From: Gammaproteobacteria bacterium
GTDB taxonomy: Bacteria; Pseudomonadota; Gammaproteobacteria; Granulosicoccales; Granulosicoccaceae
Direction: 5' to 3'
Length of the DNA: 5,605 bases
Assembly: GCA_020444765.1 (NCBI GenBank)
Contig: JAGRHW010000245.1
Coordinates: forward strand, 1 to 5,605
The translations under genes and the position numbers were made by a program. Each line of letters starts with the position of its first letter. The first letter of the stretch is position 1. Positions 5,133 through 5,605 of this stretch are shown piece by piece. A model generated the notes under the pieces. The model had not been told where the DNA came from. It ran no database searches and worked only from the letters and a program-made list of their open reading frames with translations.

Positions 5133-5605
5133 ATTCGTCTCTCCATGATTCGTCCTTTTCCCAGACCGGCTGATCCGGCTTGGCAAGCAGATAATTGTCT
5201 ATCACCAGATAGTCCATCTCGGTACGCATAAAACAGGTATAGGCATCGGCCGGCGAGCCGACAATAGGTTCGCCGCGAACATTGAACGAGGTATTGATCA
5301 GGACCGGACAGCCGGTACGCTTTTCAAACTCATCGATCAGCTTCCAGTAACGCGGATTGGTTTCCTGATGGACAGTCTGTACGCGTGCCGAATAATCAAC
5401 ATGGGTAACCGCCGGAATCACCGACTTGGGCACGTTGAGTTTGTCGATGCCAAAAAGATTCTGCTGCTCTTCGGTGAGCGGCAGCCGCTTGTCCTCGCGC
5501 ACATTAGCCACCAGCAGCATATACGGGCTTTTGTCCGCCAGGTCGAACCATTCCGAGACCTTTTCATACTTGACCGAAGGCGCGAACGGGCGAAACGATT
5601 CGCGG
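5119..5605 (-). CDS. NodU/CmcH-type carbamoyltransferase, C-terminal part (5' end outside window)
   Basis: These are the last 161 residues of an O-carbamoyltransferase of the NodU/CmcH/TobZ family, enzymes that transfer a carbamoyl group from carbamoyl phosphate, through carbamoyl-adenylate, onto a hydroxyl of a sugar or natural product. The visible part belongs to the C-terminal domain. It includes RESFRPFAPSV (1-11 of the visible residues), SPYMLLVANV (26-35), CPVLINTSFNVRGEPIV (about 99-115), and DAYTCFMRTEMDYLVIDNYLL (about 119-139), all typical of the family. The catalytic N-terminal Kae1-like domain lies beyond the window edge, so the substrate cannot be judged. Full-length members are around 570-610 residues. 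The TAA stop (5121-5119) lies inside the next gene, overlapping it by 14 bases. It is the first visible gene of the carbamoyltransferase-SxtJ-DUF5989 unit. An acid-rich tail (WEKDESWRDEYELD) closes the protein. Confidence 0.95.
   Translation of the reverse strand, partial: RESFRPFAPSVKYEKVSEWFDLADKSPYMLLVANVREDKRLPLTEEQQNLFGIDKLNVPKSVIPAVTHVDYSARVQTVHQETNPRYWKLIDEFEKRTGCPVLINTSFNVRGEPIVGSPADAYTCFMRTEMDYLVIDNYLLAKPDQPVWEKDESWRDEYELD
5138..5144 (-). promoter_or_regulatory. Ribosome binding site that sets the SxtJ-family start
   Basis: The minus strand reads GGAGAGA, with eight bases between GGAG and the ATG at 5132. It lies inside the 3' end of the carbamoyltransferase gene and supports the internal start over the ATG at 5186. 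Confidence 0.7.

Noticed and set aside
5133..5186. 18-residue N-terminal extension of the SxtJ-family protein
   Set aside because: The extension (MPSRISRSGKRTNHGETN) lies wholly within the carbamoyltransferase coding end and has no family resemblance; GGAGAGA is correctly spaced for the start at 5132.

Overview
The window looks like chromosomal DNA of an environmental proteobacterium, most likely a gammaproteobacterium. I infer this from the mid-to-moderately high GC, the Tat-exported aldo/keto reductase, the MscS-type channel, and a dispersed-looking intergenic repeat of a kind I associate with Gammaproteobacteria. No rRNA, tRNA, CRISPR array, transposase or phage gene is visible. Every convincing gene lies on the minus strand, so transcription runs from right to left. 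Coding density is high, and no gene-free stretch exceeds 300 bases; the longest is 267.

Right end (4558-5605): a tightly packed, translationally coupled three-gene unit. It holds the C-terminal part of a NodU/CmcH-type O-carbamoyltransferase (cut by the window edge), an SxtJ-family membrane protein, and a 50-residue DUF5989 membrane peptide. The order matches sxtI-sxtJ-sxtK of cyanobacterial saxitoxin clusters and similar trios in unrelated bacteria. The roles of the two small membrane proteins are not known. This is the most interesting part of the window.

Middle (2599-4557): a 267-base intergenic region with a terminator-like hairpin and a near-perfect palindrome in a possible promoter spacer. 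It is followed by a 563-residue MscS-related membrane protein with a GTG start, a secretion signal, a long helical periplasmic N-terminal region and two consecutive beta-rich segments. Between this gene and the next lies a roughly 120-base structured, repeat-like element (about 2470-2598) with a 10-bp perfect inverted repeat. It reaches the channel gene's stop codon.

Left part (1-2416): a Tat-signal aldo/keto reductase with an intact catalytic tetrad, followed after 18 bases by a polytopic membrane protein of the DUF6064 type. After a 125-base gap comes a DUF1538 membrane protein that runs off the left edge. The first two are probably co-transcribed; the third may or may not be. Apart from the carbamoyltransferase unit, the genes show no obvious shared pathway. 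The common theme is membrane and envelope function.
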